Positions 45,901 to 56,569 of a stretch of 64,000 bases of DNA are shown here, piece after piece. Position 1 is the stretch's first letter. Every line of letters starts with the position of its first letter. The stretch is from assembly GCF_025370935.1 (NCBI RefSeq), contig NC_133493.1, positions 6,824,904 through 6,888,903 on the forward strand, given 5' to 3'. Under the pieces are notes generated by a model, which was given only the letters and a program-made list of their open reading frames with translations, searched no databases and was not told where the DNA came from. The position numbers were made by a program, and so were the translations under genes. The stretch comes from Choristoneura fumiferana (taxonomy: Eukaryota > Arthropoda > Insecta > Lepidoptera > Tortricidae).

Positions 45901-48343
45901 CTTTTATAATTGACTAAACAGTCTTTGGAATTAAATCAAGTATTGTAAAGAATAAAATAGACTAAAATACGTTGATCTATTCAATTAATAATTGATCGAT
46001 TTACAGAACTGATTAATTATTTTGCAATAGGTTCTAGGTTTTCACATCACTAAATGTCTATGGTCGGGTTAATGGCGTCTTTGTTTACGCTTTTCATAAA
46101 TTGGATCGGAATACAATATACTGTGTGCTACTAGCGGGTGCTAATGCTACCCAAAAAATATTGACAAGAACATAAATCGTTCATTTAAGTTACTACACAA
46201 TTTTAGCCGACATCAATTTATATTGCATTGATATCAAACTTTATTAATATTGTTTGTGCGTTTGGGTAAATCTTTAGAAAGCATTTAAACTGAAGTCTCC
46301 AATATCCACATTGCAAAATATTAGTATATACAGCGATAGACTAACACGATGTTAAGCGACTGCTCTAGATATTTCTTGTAAAAGCAAGACAATTTTTTGC
46401 GGCCGAAATTAAGCGAGTCCTCCAAGCAGTTAGTTTTGCTACACACTTACGTAAAGTAGCAAGAGTCAACCATAGCGCAGGCGACGCCTTCCAAATCAAG
46501 CCAGCTGATCATAGGCAGCACCCATACTCTAGGGATAGCAGCCGTGGGGCATGGTGGGGTCACACAGTCCTGGGTGGAGGCGTAGTCCAGGGTATAAGGC
46601 CAGATACCGGGGTTGATCTCGGTCACGGTAGGCCAAGTGCTGTCATAGAGCAGGTCGTAGTCAGACATAACTTGGAAAGAAGCGTTGCCGGTCATTTGAA
46701 GGAATGGGATTCGAACACCTAAAAGGAGGAGATATCTAATGAGTTTTTTTACCTTAAAGATAAACACGTTAAAATCTACAATTTTTTTTTTACATTTAAA
46801 TTGTTTTTTTCTTACTACCCTATCATATAAAAAGGAAAATAGACCCTATGTGGTTTCAGAAGGTGAACAAGGTGGTACTACGAGTAAGAAGAACGGACTG
46901 TATATAACCTAAACAACAAAAAGTTGGAGAACCCCCGACTTTGTCACTTCAAACTTCAATATCTCAAAAACAACAGATTTTGAAGAAACACGTCGAAGAA
47001 CCATTGCTAAAAAACCTGATTTCAAATAAAAAAACGCATTCAAATCAGTCCACCCGTTTAAGAGCTACGGTGCCACAGACAGGCACACTGACAGACACAC
47101 AGACACACATAGCGGTTAAACTTATAACACCCCTCTTTTTGCGTCGGGGGTTAAAAACTGTACGGACAGGAGTCTACATAACTCTTAAAGGTTGATGACT
47201 TTGTTTTATCAAAGAAGTAAAAAATAATTCAAATATAGTTCCAACACCTTTCACGCTCCGTTAATTTTTAAATTGGATTGTTCAGATCTTAGTTATCGTT
47301 CAGAAAATAATTAATGCAAATAGAAACCTTTAATCTCATTAATAGGAATGTTAGCGAAGTGAGACATCAGCAATTTCTGGTCTGCGAACTCCAATTTCAT
47401 ATCCTCATAGGTAGCTTCGGCCCAGTAAGTCTGTGGAGTCTGGTGACTGATTGAATGCAATGCGATTTCAAAGCCTCGGTTGTAGAGCTCGTTGACAAGT
47501 TGGTAGTTGGTGTACTCATGGTTGATGAAGAAGGTGGTGCCAGCAGGGCAGTTGTTAGAGTTGACGCGATTGTAAATAATGTTACGATACGTCTCGATGT
47601 TGATGATGTTGACACCATCGTCGAAGGTTACCATGACGAACTGTAAATTGATGCATTCTCACATTTAGGTTAAGAAAGTACTAAACAAGAACATGAAAAG
47701 TAAAATGAATTGATAAATTATAAAATTTATTTCCGGTAATGGCCACGATGACTGCTATTTTTTTATCGTTAGAGCACCCACACAAACCTATTGCATGAAC
47801 CTAATTATCTAATCAATTGTCATGACATGAGTATCATATCTTTTATTATTATATAATTTCAGAGAATAGCTAAAAATCGTATGTTTGCTAATCTTTTAAG
47901 TAATTCAATTAATTAAATTTTACTTTGAACTGCAATTTTTAAGTTGCTATTTCTGTACTTTATTTTCTTTATTTACGATCGCGGCGGATCTTTCCAATGT
48001 TACGTTTTTATCTAATACAGTATCGAAGTCTCTTCAAAAATATGTAAGTATCATTAAACATATTTATAACGTCACTATAGTAAAATCGAGGAACGAAAAG
48101 CAAGTACTAAACATTACTAAACACTGGCTTTCATTTCGCTCTGACCATGCGTTACCACTTAAGTTTACTTTGTTTTACCTGAGGCACATCGCGGGGATTT
48201 AATCCTCCAGGGATACTTGAGCTTGAACATCTGCAGTCAGGAAGCTGGCAGGCTTCTTCATCACAAGCATCAGCCAAAACCAGTTCTTCCTCAGCCAAGG
48301 CCGCAGCCACAAACAACACGGAAAATGCTAGTACCCACTTCAT
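42950..48343 (-). CDS. Chitin deacetylase, group V midgut type (CDA-c), 6 exons, 382 aa
   Basis: Same predicted role as CDA-a and CDA-b. Coding exons in transcript order are 48343-48179, 47640-47328, 46718-46451, 45364-45178, 43981-43841 and 43024-42950; all junctions are GT-AG. Residues 1-17 are a signal peptide with almost no acidic linker (EEELVLADAC follows). The Cys segment ends IPGGLNPRDVPQ. NodB motifs are TFDDG (D62, D63), HSISH (H117, H121), VRIPF (R162), DSTWP (D185) and FYIHEW (H282). The usual IPGVW is IPRVW here. The codon split by intron 3 gives Thr, not Val. It lies 2.9 kb downstream of the CDA-b start in the same orientation, a tandem duplicate. The full motif set suggests an active enzyme. 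Confidence 0.93.
43192..43399. mobile_element. 208-bp PIF/Harbinger-type MITE in CDA-c intron 5
   Basis: TAA at 43192-43194, then AGCCCGGTTCATATTTATCT. The right end is AGATTAATGTGAACCGGGCT followed by TAA at 43397-43399. The TAA duplication and inverted ends fit PIF/Harbinger MITEs. It contains an AG dinucleotide run near 43336. Confidence 0.6.
43486..43830 (+). repeat. RTE LINE C-terminal remnant plus retroposon tail in CDA-c intron 5
   Basis: 43490-43585 reads LKDWLFAAEDQDKWRN, a stop, then EEAFAQPVAHF, the typical end of RTE-type proteins. 43627-43810 has AGGAAAACATCATGAGTACT and a GT repeat, resembling 9999-10165. It ends only about 30 bp from the splice donor of exon 5. Confidence 0.5.
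44584..44932 (+). mobile_element. tRNA-core foldback retroposon with 14-bp TSD in CDA-c intron 4
   Basis: CAATCTCTACTCAT is present at 44584-44597 and 44919-44932. The 321-bp element between has a long left arm (TTTTACGGTCATCCCGTAAA, AATACAAACTGAAATAAAGA, then an inverted half core CGAACCCAGGTCCTCGGTA) and a matching right arm with the core in sense orientation (TACCGAGGACCTGGGTTCGA). The core has a 29-bp tandem duplication (44773-44801 and 44802-44830) that repeats the A-box half. The long TSD indicates retroposition. Confidence 0.75.
46920..47160. repeat. Interspersed repeat with GGAGAACCCCCGAC / GTCGGGGGTT ends in CDA-c intron 2
   Basis: The ends are partly inverted. It contains CAGACAGGCACACTGACAGA. 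A common arthropod repeat, noncoding. Confidence 0.5.
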
Positions 48344-48360
48344 TTTGGCACTATTTGCAC

Positions 48361-48429
48361 AATACTGAATGTTTTTCGATGCACAAATTTATATTGCCAA
48401 TTTTTATCGACAGATTTGGAAATGTTATC
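48361..48429 (-). promoter_or_regulatory. CDA-c core promoter: paired GATAA sites, TATA box, initiator
   Basis: On the - strand GATAA lies at 48429-48425 and 48408-48404 (21 bp apart). TATAAATT begins 15 bp downstream at 48393. An arthropod initiator TCAGT sits near 48368-48364, about 27 bp after the TATA box. The sequence AACATTTCCAAATCTGTCGA between the GATAA sites resembles CDA-b. Confidence 0.65.
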
Positions 48430-48823
48430 AGCAAATCTATTGCAATTATCATCTTTGATTTTGGTTTTATCGGCGGCAACATTGAAAAGAGTAATAATGA
48501 TAATGGCTGTAAACGAGGTCAGAGAAGCAGATATAGCAATGTTAATTAACCTGCTTGGGTGAGAATGTTGCAAAAAGACCATTTAGATTTTTCAGTCTTT
48601 TCCTTTTTCGTTCGTCCAAAAGTTAACAAAAAGATGTATGCAGGTTTTTTTTTGGCTGATTGTTTTTTTTTTAGCGTTAATTGCTCACAAACTTTCCAGT
48701 CAAGTATAAAATAAAATAAATTGATTGGAAATTATTCATGACCAGAGGGCTGGCGGTTTTGTCATCCAAATCATTTGACTGATACCTAGGTCCGTATGAT
48801 AAAAAAAAAATATCAAAAATTAA

Positions 48824-49620
48824 AACCGACTCCAAAAAAATAAAACAATAACAAAAAATGGAACCAACCACAAAAGAACCTTGAAAATATTTTTCTAGGT
48901 ACCTACTCTAGCTCGAAGTCGGTGACTCAGCACGACCCAGCAGGAGGGATTGAAACCCATAGTATGTATGAGTAGGTGAGGTAGACGACGATTGTTCCAC
49001 TCCTGCTGGCTCGTGCTGGGGCTGATGGGTTTTACTTTTTTGTTAAAAAAAAAACTTTATTTCTCACTTTCTAGTGATTCGTAGCCAAAGTATATCTCAC
49101 AATGAATCCATTAAGCCCAAACACGGCTTAGTTACGTTGTTTTATAACATAGTTCTGTTGCCTACCTTCCAGCTTCAGCATCAGATAAGTTCGAAAGAAT
49201 CATTAACTTAAAGCTTTTTCTTAGTTGCTTATCTAGGTCTATTAATCATGATCATTTATAGACACGCGAGCATTCCTTAGCTTTATCGAGTCCCATTTTC
49301 CATCTTCGGTCTTCTTCATCAGATCCAGTTTACCAAATGATACTTTCTGAATGTACGAGTAAAAGCTTATTTTAATGATAAAAATGCTAAAATCGCCATA
49401 GGTGTGCCTATAAAATTTGAGGTTTGCCCTCGATTTCCCTGGGATCCCATCATCAGATCTTGACTTGGTGACAATGGGACCACCTCAGAAAAGTACTCTT
49501 TCGAATAAAAAAACAATTTTGAAAATTGGTTTACAATTGACTGAGTATTCCGGTGAACATATATAAAAAAAATACAAACATTGGAACGTAGAACCTCCTC
49601 CTTTTTTGAAGTCGGTTAAT
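48824..49620. mobile_element. 'GAAGTCGGT' foldback transposon, copy 4
   Basis: A hairpin (arms about 48860-48945 and 48995-49020, the outer right arm decayed) is followed by a 0.55 kb body that ends CCTCCTCCTTTTTTGAAGTC. It is inverted relative to copy 3. The body contains the reverse complement of copy 3 blocks, including the part near CAGATCTTGACTTGG. Confidence 0.55.
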
Positions 49621-50690
49621 TAAGAACAAATGAGTCCAATTTTATTAATCAAAGTGAACGGATGACCGCAGTTGAATCATTTAATAATAAAGAGATTGTA
49701 ATCGATTGTTTACCAAGAAATTTTCAAAGCGGCAGATTTAATCTGTTTACCGTCATTATCTGGTGGAAATACCCCCGTAGAATTAAAAATTCAGCCAAAT
49801 ACGTGTCGGGCCATGCGCCATTTCTGGTAAAACCTACTAAGTCGACATAGTTTTCATTTTAAATTCGTTATAGATTTATTTATTTTTTATTAAAATACAT
49901 TTGCACGGCATTACAGTGATAAACCAATACACCGATAAATAAATATAAATAAATAAATAAATTATAATAATACCATTAGGTATGATATTTTTGAGAATGT
50001 TCAAGCCAACAATTTAAAGCTTCTGGAGGGAGTGACACTTATTTTGTTTTTACCTATTTAACTATAACAAAAATTAGGATTTTAAAGCCTGAGATTTTGC
50101 AAACGGGTTACGTAATCGCAAAATGAACATTGCCTTGTTTTTTTTGAAGATCAATATGCAACACCCCACACTAATATTATGGGTTCAAAGACGAAAAGAA
50201 AATTCATCACCACTTTATGTGGTGACTGCCCTAAGATGTCAAAAGTGAATTTAGTCGCCATCAGTACCTCTGGAGACATTAATAGGTTTGGTTTACTGTA
50301 TCTCGTTATGTTAGGGAGTATTCCATTCCTTTTACCCTTAAATTGATAAAATTTAGTAGTTACCTTATAGTCCAAAAAATTCTATATAAAAAAATACAAA
50401 AAGATAGTCTTGAATTATGTAACATGTTCGGTGTGGTGCACGTAAGGTTTAACGTTTTTCTCTTAATATAATATGACAATATGACCTACTATATTATAAA
50501 TATTTAAAACACAAGATTCAGAGAAGACACGTTTGAAAATAAAAAAACCTAATAGTTTTCTAATACATTTATTTTACGCCATTTACATCGAAAAGCTATT
50601 CAGCTACCAAATCATAATGTGTATAAAATGGTTACATCGAGTCTTTGCTTTGATTGTTGTATATTCTACTACTTATTAATAATAACCATC
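49621..50690. other. AT-rich intergenic DNA, nothing recognised
   Basis: 49937-49962 is an AAAT repeat. No gene or repeat end is supported. Confidence 0.4.
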
Positions 50691-51010
50691 GAGTAAAGCT
50701 TTTTCACACTAGCGTTTTTGCCGGCGGTTTCTTGGCGGAGCGGGAACGCAGCGCACACGCGTCATGCACGCGGCGAGCACTCTGCGATATCGCCGCGATT
50801 ATTCGCCGCCTGCTTGCCGCCGCGGTGTCGTCGCATGGACGCGGCGATCTAGCCACGTACGGTCACTAACATTGGCGTTCTCGCGGCGTCGCCGCGGCGG
50901 CACGCTGGCGGCAAATAATCGCGACGATATCGCAGCGTGCCCGCCGCGTGCACGCCTTGTTCCCGCTCCGCCGGGAAACCGCCGGCAAAAACGATAGTGT
51001 GAACAAACTC
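50691..51010. mobile_element. GC-rich foldback MITE, 320 bp
   Basis: The left end (TTTTTCACACTAGCGTTTTT, GCCGGCGGTTTCTTGGCGG) pairs with the right end (CCGCCGGGAAACCGCCGGC, AAAAACGATAGTGTGAACAA). Further inverted blocks (GCGATATCGCCGCGATTATT against AATAATCGCGACGATATCGC) make most of the element a hairpin. It is far more GC-rich than its surroundings. The ORFs here are consequences of the hairpin. Confidence 0.65.
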
Positions 51011-52599
51011 TAAATTGTGGCCGATTTTGTACAAAAGTGCTTACATATTTTTCTGCAACAATTTCTTTCTTTCAGTTTTCAGTAATGTCATGCAAGTGTA
51101 CAGTTGTATACAAGTGTGTATTACTTGTATAATGCTCAAATATACACAAAAATCTACAAGTAATAAAGAGTTTATTTATTTATTTTGTACACTTGTAAAA
51201 CTATGTAATTCATTTTGATAACTACACATCTGATCGATTCTGGAGATATGATTGATCAACCCTATAACTTATTTATAAAATAAGCTGACGTTTCATAACT
51301 AGTGATTGATGTTGATTGTTTCTCAGGGCGCGCAAGATACAGGCACTGCCTAGTTTGGGGCCCGCTGACACTGTATTTTATGTTACACTGTTTCTGCATC
51401 AATAAAAACTTTTAATTTCATTTAATTTAACTTTGTTTGAATTTTTTCGCCGTGTGAGATTATAGGTAAGTAAAAAAAAGATTTATTTATGTAATTGGCC
51501 TTCCTTGCGTGTTACGAAACGTAGCGTTACGTGATGTTACGAAAAGCGACAAATATCTCTATGAACAAACAACCAATCATTACCACGTGTGGGTTTAGTT
51601 TTTGGGGATATCCATCTATTCTCGTAACACACAAGAATCGACGTTTGAAACGCTACTGAGCCTTACTCAAAATATGCTTTGGTAAGCGACTTTTATACGT
51701 TTACTAAGTTGAGTAGGGTTGATCTCAGATCTTTAGAATCATCGTCTAGTTAACGCTTGAAACCAGTAAGAAAAATACCGGTAGCGGAGGGTTTGAGTTT
51801 TGTTACTAAAATTATCGGCATCATACCGGTATAATAAACCTGTTTGAAGCCTTGCCTCTACTCTAATAGTTAAAGATGTCAAAAACTCTGTTATTAATGC
51901 AACTTGTATTTTTCAGTTTTACAATGGTAAAGGTTTCTTATCAATAAGGAAAAGGCCGACGAACATACATACACTTAAAACAATGGAGTATTTACAAATG
52001 ATGAAATAGATAATATCCAGCGGTAAGATGGATGAGGTGAGGAGTTAGATTATTTTAAAATTTTAATGACCGTAGGTATGCTTAGTGAAAATATAATAAA
52101 TTATTAAATCTACCTTGACTATGTAATTCTAATATTTACATTAAGATTGTTTTAAAACTTTTAAGAAGAATACAATCCAAACTTATGCTAATTACCTATT
52201 TGATTAGTTCAGAAAATATTTTTTTTGAAAGAAAAAGTATTTCCTTCTTGAGGTAGAAAATAAATTTAACCTTTTATTCATCCTAAGTACCATAAGATTT
52301 ATATATATATTTATATTTACACGATTATTAATAAAATATAAGTTAACATTCAAGTACTGGTTGATTCTAATGTAGCACTATGTATAGCTAAATTGTATTA
52401 ACAAAACATTATTTACATCTTTATACATTACATTTAAAATACAAAATAAATTATAAGTAATACTGTAAATAATTTTAAAGCTTATTCATGTTCATAAACA
52501 ATAAAATTTATTCGCTTAAAAATAAATCAGTCAAATCGCAATTAGGTAAAGGAAATTAAAAAATCCGTATTATTTTTAAAAGAAACGATATATACATAG
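51011..52599. other. AT-rich intergenic DNA, nothing recognised
   Basis: 51330-51420 (CAGGCACTGCCTAGTTTGGG and an AATAAA) looks like a retroposon end. The rest is unrecognised. Confidence 0.4.
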
Positions 52600-53690
52600 T
52601 TTTAAAAAGGTATCCAATCATTTGGCAACAAACGTTTCAACAAATATTAATTTAACAAACAACGTTTCGCAAACTTTATAACACCACATTTCATAAATTG
52701 ATAATTTCACAAACTCTTTATTGGACAAACCATTATATAACAAATCATTATTTGGCAAACTATTCCACGTTTGTCAAATCAACGTTTGGCAAAAAACGTT
52801 TAGTAAAATGTATCATTCGATAAACACAAGAATAATTTAGATTTGCCTGTAGCTCAGGTAAACTTGGTTAAGAAATAGGTTAGGTTAGAACTGAGACCCT
52901 AAGAATAACCAACTTCTGCCAGTAAACTTGATTAGGTCAGGTTAGAACTGCGACTCTAAGAAAAAATGAACTGCTGCCAGTACAGTAGGTTAGGTTGGGT
53001 TAGAACTGCAAACCATAGAAAAAATAACTACTGTCAGTACCTATAGTTAGTTAAGTAAGGTTAGATATAATTGCGACCTTAAGAAATGCGAAACAAAAAC
53101 GAGCCACGAGAACCAAATCCTACCGATTTAAATGTTATGTAACTAGTTTGTCAAATATTTTTTTATTAAATGATGTTTTGTAAAATGACTAGTTTGAAAA
53201 ATGAGTTGTTTGGGTAATGGACATTTTTTAAATGATGATTTATCATATGATGTGTTTGTAAAGTGACAAGTTTGTTAAAAGTATATTTATCAAATGATCA
53301 TATTTGTGATATGAGCAGTTTGTGATATGAAGTGGTTGTGAAATGAATTGTCTGGGTGAGCGGTTAGTTCCGAAAGGTTGTTACGTCTCTCGATGAGAGC
53401 GAAACATAGATGTCGCTAGTGCTGCTGCTTAAGTAGCGTAGTAGGAAAAAAAAGCAACCTGAGAAGTGTGCATAGGAGAAATTCGTGTCTGTACTCCTGT
53501 CCAGTGGTAGTGTAGGGGTATGGCACGCAGCACGGAATGCTGAGGACCTGGGTTCGATTCCCAGCGCTGGTCTCTTTTTCTGGTTTTTCTGTGCATCCAT
53601 ATCTCAGTTTGTATTTTCGATGTGAAATGAATGGTTTGGGAAATGATCATTTGTTAAAGGTTGTTTGCCAGATGATAGTAAACCTTTTAA
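52600..53690. repeat. Inverted degenerate minisatellite around a GGTTAG-rich tandem core
   Basis: The left arm (52600-52830) consists of about 13 units of the type ATTTGRCAAACNA. The right arm (53135-53360 and 53621-53690) has about 17 units of the reverse complement, GTTTGTNAAATGANNA, at about a 16-bp period. Between them, 52870-53090 holds four degenerate ~55-60-bp repeats, each with AGGTTAG then AACTGCGAC and CTAAGAA. No ORF. A retroposon interrupts the right arm. Confidence 0.6.
53337..53632 (+). mobile_element. tRNA-core retroposon inserted in the right arm, candidate 12-bp TSD
   Basis: TGTGAAATGAAT flanks at 53337-53348 and 53621-53632. The element contains TTCCGAAAGG, CTCGATGAGAGCG, CTGCTTAAGTAGC, GAAATTCGTGTCTGTA, a tRNA-like core with B box GGTTCGATTCC, and ends TCAGTTTGTATTTTCGA. 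Because the flanks are also array units, the TSD is not certain. Confidence 0.6.
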
Positions 53691-53780
53691 AAAGCTAGTT
53701 GTAGTCTAGAGGTTCCAGAAATATGAGCCAAAACTCAAAATAACATGTGACTATAGGTGAAAAACTTAAGTAAATGACCT

Positions 53781-53888
53781 GAGGCCGCATTGTCTAACTT
53801 TTCTGACGCTCGCGATCGCAATCAAATAACAGTTTTTGTTCGCGAAATCTGATCACCGAGTGTTAGAAGCGTTAGGCAATACGGCCTC
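53781..53888. mobile_element. 108-bp MITE with GAGGCCGcATTG ends
   Basis: GAGGCCGCATTGTCTAAC at the left is inverted at the right as GTTAGGCAATACGGCCTC. Its CCTAACGC end also marks both copies of the duplication at 20253-21280. Confidence 0.55.
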
Positions 53889-53974
53889 TATCGTATCTAT
53901 GTAGCAGTATTTAACGTTTCCGTATAAATAAATCGTAGTTCCATATTCGAAATATGACTTAAGTCCCATTATTC

Positions 53975-54040
53975 CATCCCAGCCTATATACGTCCCACTG
54001 CTGTGCACAGGCCTCCTCTCAGAACAAGAGGGCTAAGCTG
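53975..54040 (-). repeat. Retroposon 3' tail
   Basis: CATCCCAGCCTATATACGTC, then CCCACTGCTGTGCACAGGCC. Same family as 33150-33225. Confidence 0.65.
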
Positions 54041-54592
54041 GGTAAGTCCCATTATTACTTAAGTTTATATTGTATTTGCGCCAGTTTTTATGATATTAAC
54101 GGGCAACATGGTGATACTGAACTGTGACGTCTTTTATTAGCCAATTCAATAGACTATAAATTTATTAACTGAAAATTAATCTGGTTTTCGGGTCCAAATG
54201 AACTAGTTTTTATTGAAGCTTTGTATTGGAAATGGGTAGTATTTAAACACACATCAAATAAAAAGTCCTTTTTTATCAAAAAAAAAATCCGAATTCACAT
54301 CAAAATTAATGATTGCACAGCAAAATACTCCACTCAAAATATTACAACTTTTATTCGTGGCGTACCGATATTTATCTTAAAGTAAAGCATTTTTATTATT
54401 GCACAGCTAATAATGACTAACGCACATCATACCTTGTAGCTCTTTTTTATTTAAATCTAGCTTCTATTTTCATATAACGCACAGCAGTTTACATAAATGA
54501 AACAGCATTTTATTTGACATATTATCATCTTATTATTTATTAAGTACAACATATGTATACCTATCAATGTATTTTCAGCATTTATATACTTT

Positions 54593-54690
54593 CAACCAAC
54601 TTCAAAAAAGGAGGAGGTTCTCAAATCGGGTGTATGTTTTAATTTTGTATGTTTGTTACGCGATAACTCCGCCAATTGTGGGCCGAATTT
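54593..54690 (+). repeat. 'GAAGTCGGT' foldback family, terminal fragment
   Basis: CAACCAACTTCAAAAAAGGA, GGAGGTTCTC, then GTTACGCGATAACTCCGCCA. It matches the first 100 bp of copy 3. Confidence 0.55.
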
Positions 54691-54889
54691 TTACATCAAG
54701 TAAATTACATAACCAGCACTAGTAGGGGCCGAATTATTTCCTAAATAAATTAGGTTCTGGCGCTTCGCCGGCCGCTACCGTGGCGCGCTCGCTTCGCTCG
54801 CTCGGCTCGCGCGTTGTGGTCGCAATTGTACCTAACGTGCCAAATTGACAATAAAAGTAATTTTGCTATGAGAATGAGTATCATCTGCG

Positions 54890-55115
54890 AGTCAAGAGAT
54901 CCGAACCCATAAAGCTAAAGATGACACTATGGTAAACACAGCAAATAAAAGCCCATTCCAACACAATAAGAACGTTATCGGAAATACAAGGAAGCTAGCA
55001 ATTACGCCGTGGTTCGAGAAGTAATCGATCAGGTCAGGACTATATAAACCACGACGTCCAATTCACTACTACAAGTAAAATTCTTTAAAAGGTTTTGAGT
55101 TCCAATAATTTTGAC
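54890..55115 (+). repeat. 5' LTR of the errantivirus
   Basis: It starts AGTCAAGAGATCCGAACCC and ends TTTTGACT, giving inverted AGTCAA/TTGACT termini. A TATATAAA box lies at about 55040. TGGCGCCCAACGTGGGG (55116-55132) follows directly and is a primer-binding site candidate, overlapping or abutting the LTR end. Compared with the 3' LTR it lacks about 52 bp. Confidence 0.7.
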
Positions 55116-55443
55116 TGGCGCCCAACGTGGGGCCGGTACATCGTAACGTCGCAGCCACCGGAAGTTCAAAAACTTAGAAAATCTCCCCGGTTTGCTTCGG
55201 TGGAACCGTCGACCTAAAATAGTGATTTTTAAATCTCGAAGAAACCGGCTCAACCCAAATAAATTTGTTAATTTATTGTATTTTTACTTTATTATTAAAT
55301 AAACTTTTGAAAGAACCTACATGCAGCCAGCGCTACTGTCGTCTATGTGAGTACCTGTAAGCATTTCCTTTTCCAACATTCCACTCATTAGACCCCCTGT
55401 CTTTGTATATAAGAATAGTGTTACATGTCTTTATAGAGTAGAT

Positions 55444-56515
55444 ATGACTCAACCTTCCGGAAATAATCCGTCAGGTAATATGAACTTCGTGCCTAGTGCA
55501 CCAAGTTCGATTCCGGTCGAATCGTCGTCAACGATAGACTACCATAGGTTAATAGGTTTCGTACCATCGTATGATGGTAACGCTTTAACCATCTATAATT
55601 ATATAAACAGTGCAAATCATTGGCTAAGTATAGCTGGGAATAATCCCGAAAATATAATGTTGCTGTTAAGTAAACTAACGGGGAAAGCTACCCTTACTGT
55701 TTCTATGTTAAATCATAACTTTAACTGGGATAACATAACGATATTAAAACAATAATGTGGAGATAATAGGGAGCTAAATACTTTATTAATAGAGTTAGCA
55801 AATATAAAACGTAAGGGAAGTTATAAAGATTTTATTTTTGAATTTTAATTTGTTTTAACAAAAAATATTTTTTATTAAAAGTAAACTTATGGATAAGTAT
55901 CAAAAAAATAACATTGTTGACGAAGTAATGGAACCATACATTAATACGGTGCAAAATAAGTTAAGAAGTAGCTTACCTTATCACGATCAAATTTATGTTA
56001 GTAACTGTGGATTCAAGACACGGTCCAAAAGATTCTACAACTAGAGGCTGAAGGTAGGTTTGACAATATCAAACAAAAGTTTTCTAATATACTTCCGGCA
56101 CCGCGAATAATAAGTCAAAACCCAATCCCGCGTTTTTAAAATAGTCCGAAGTATTCTCCTCAGAATAAACCAAATTTCTGTAATCAATCTCCACGAACTC
56201 AACGCTACAATCCTCAATGGGTTCCAAACCCTAATAATGTGTTCACAAGACCACATCATCCATATTTTCAAAATCAAGGCTTTAAACAACAACAACCATT
56301 TGTAAATAACATTGATGTCACGCCCAATAAGGCCTGGTCAAATAAATTTGGGAAGGAATCTAGTGGCAGAAGAACTGTATTACCACGGAGATAATGACGA
56401 AATAATGATGCAAGAGTACGAAATTCCTCCGTTCGCCCCAGAATACCAAAACAATCAGTACTACGTTGATTTACCTGAATATATTCCATCTAAGTACGTC
56501 GAGTTTAAAAAATGA
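55444..56515 (+). pseudogene. Errantivirus gag remnant
   Basis: The first ORF (55444-55755) opens with an Asn/Pro/Ser-rich segment and has a gag-like core (GFVPSYDGNALTIYNYI). It stops at 55755. Downstream, Asn/Pro-rich pieces (56150-56330) and an acidic stretch ending at 56513 continue in other frames. Multiple stops show decay. Confidence 0.55.
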
Positions 56516-56569
56516 AAATTTTCAAGAGGAATCAGACATGACCGATCCTACATAGAATTTAATCATGTT

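Noticed and set aside
50764..50997. Arg/Ala-rich ORF as a coding region
   Set aside because: It is produced by the GC-rich palindrome and has mirror ORFs on both strands.
53364..53650. ORFs with a 'QRWESNPG' type sequence as a protein gene
   Set aside because: The same reading appears in several copies of the tRNA-core retroposon on the strand opposite its B box; it is a repeat artefact often mistaken for a gene.
52600..53690. CRISPR-like array or telomeric repeat
   Set aside because: Units are degenerate, spacers are 2-4 nt, the genome is eukaryotic, and true (TTAGG)n runs are absent.
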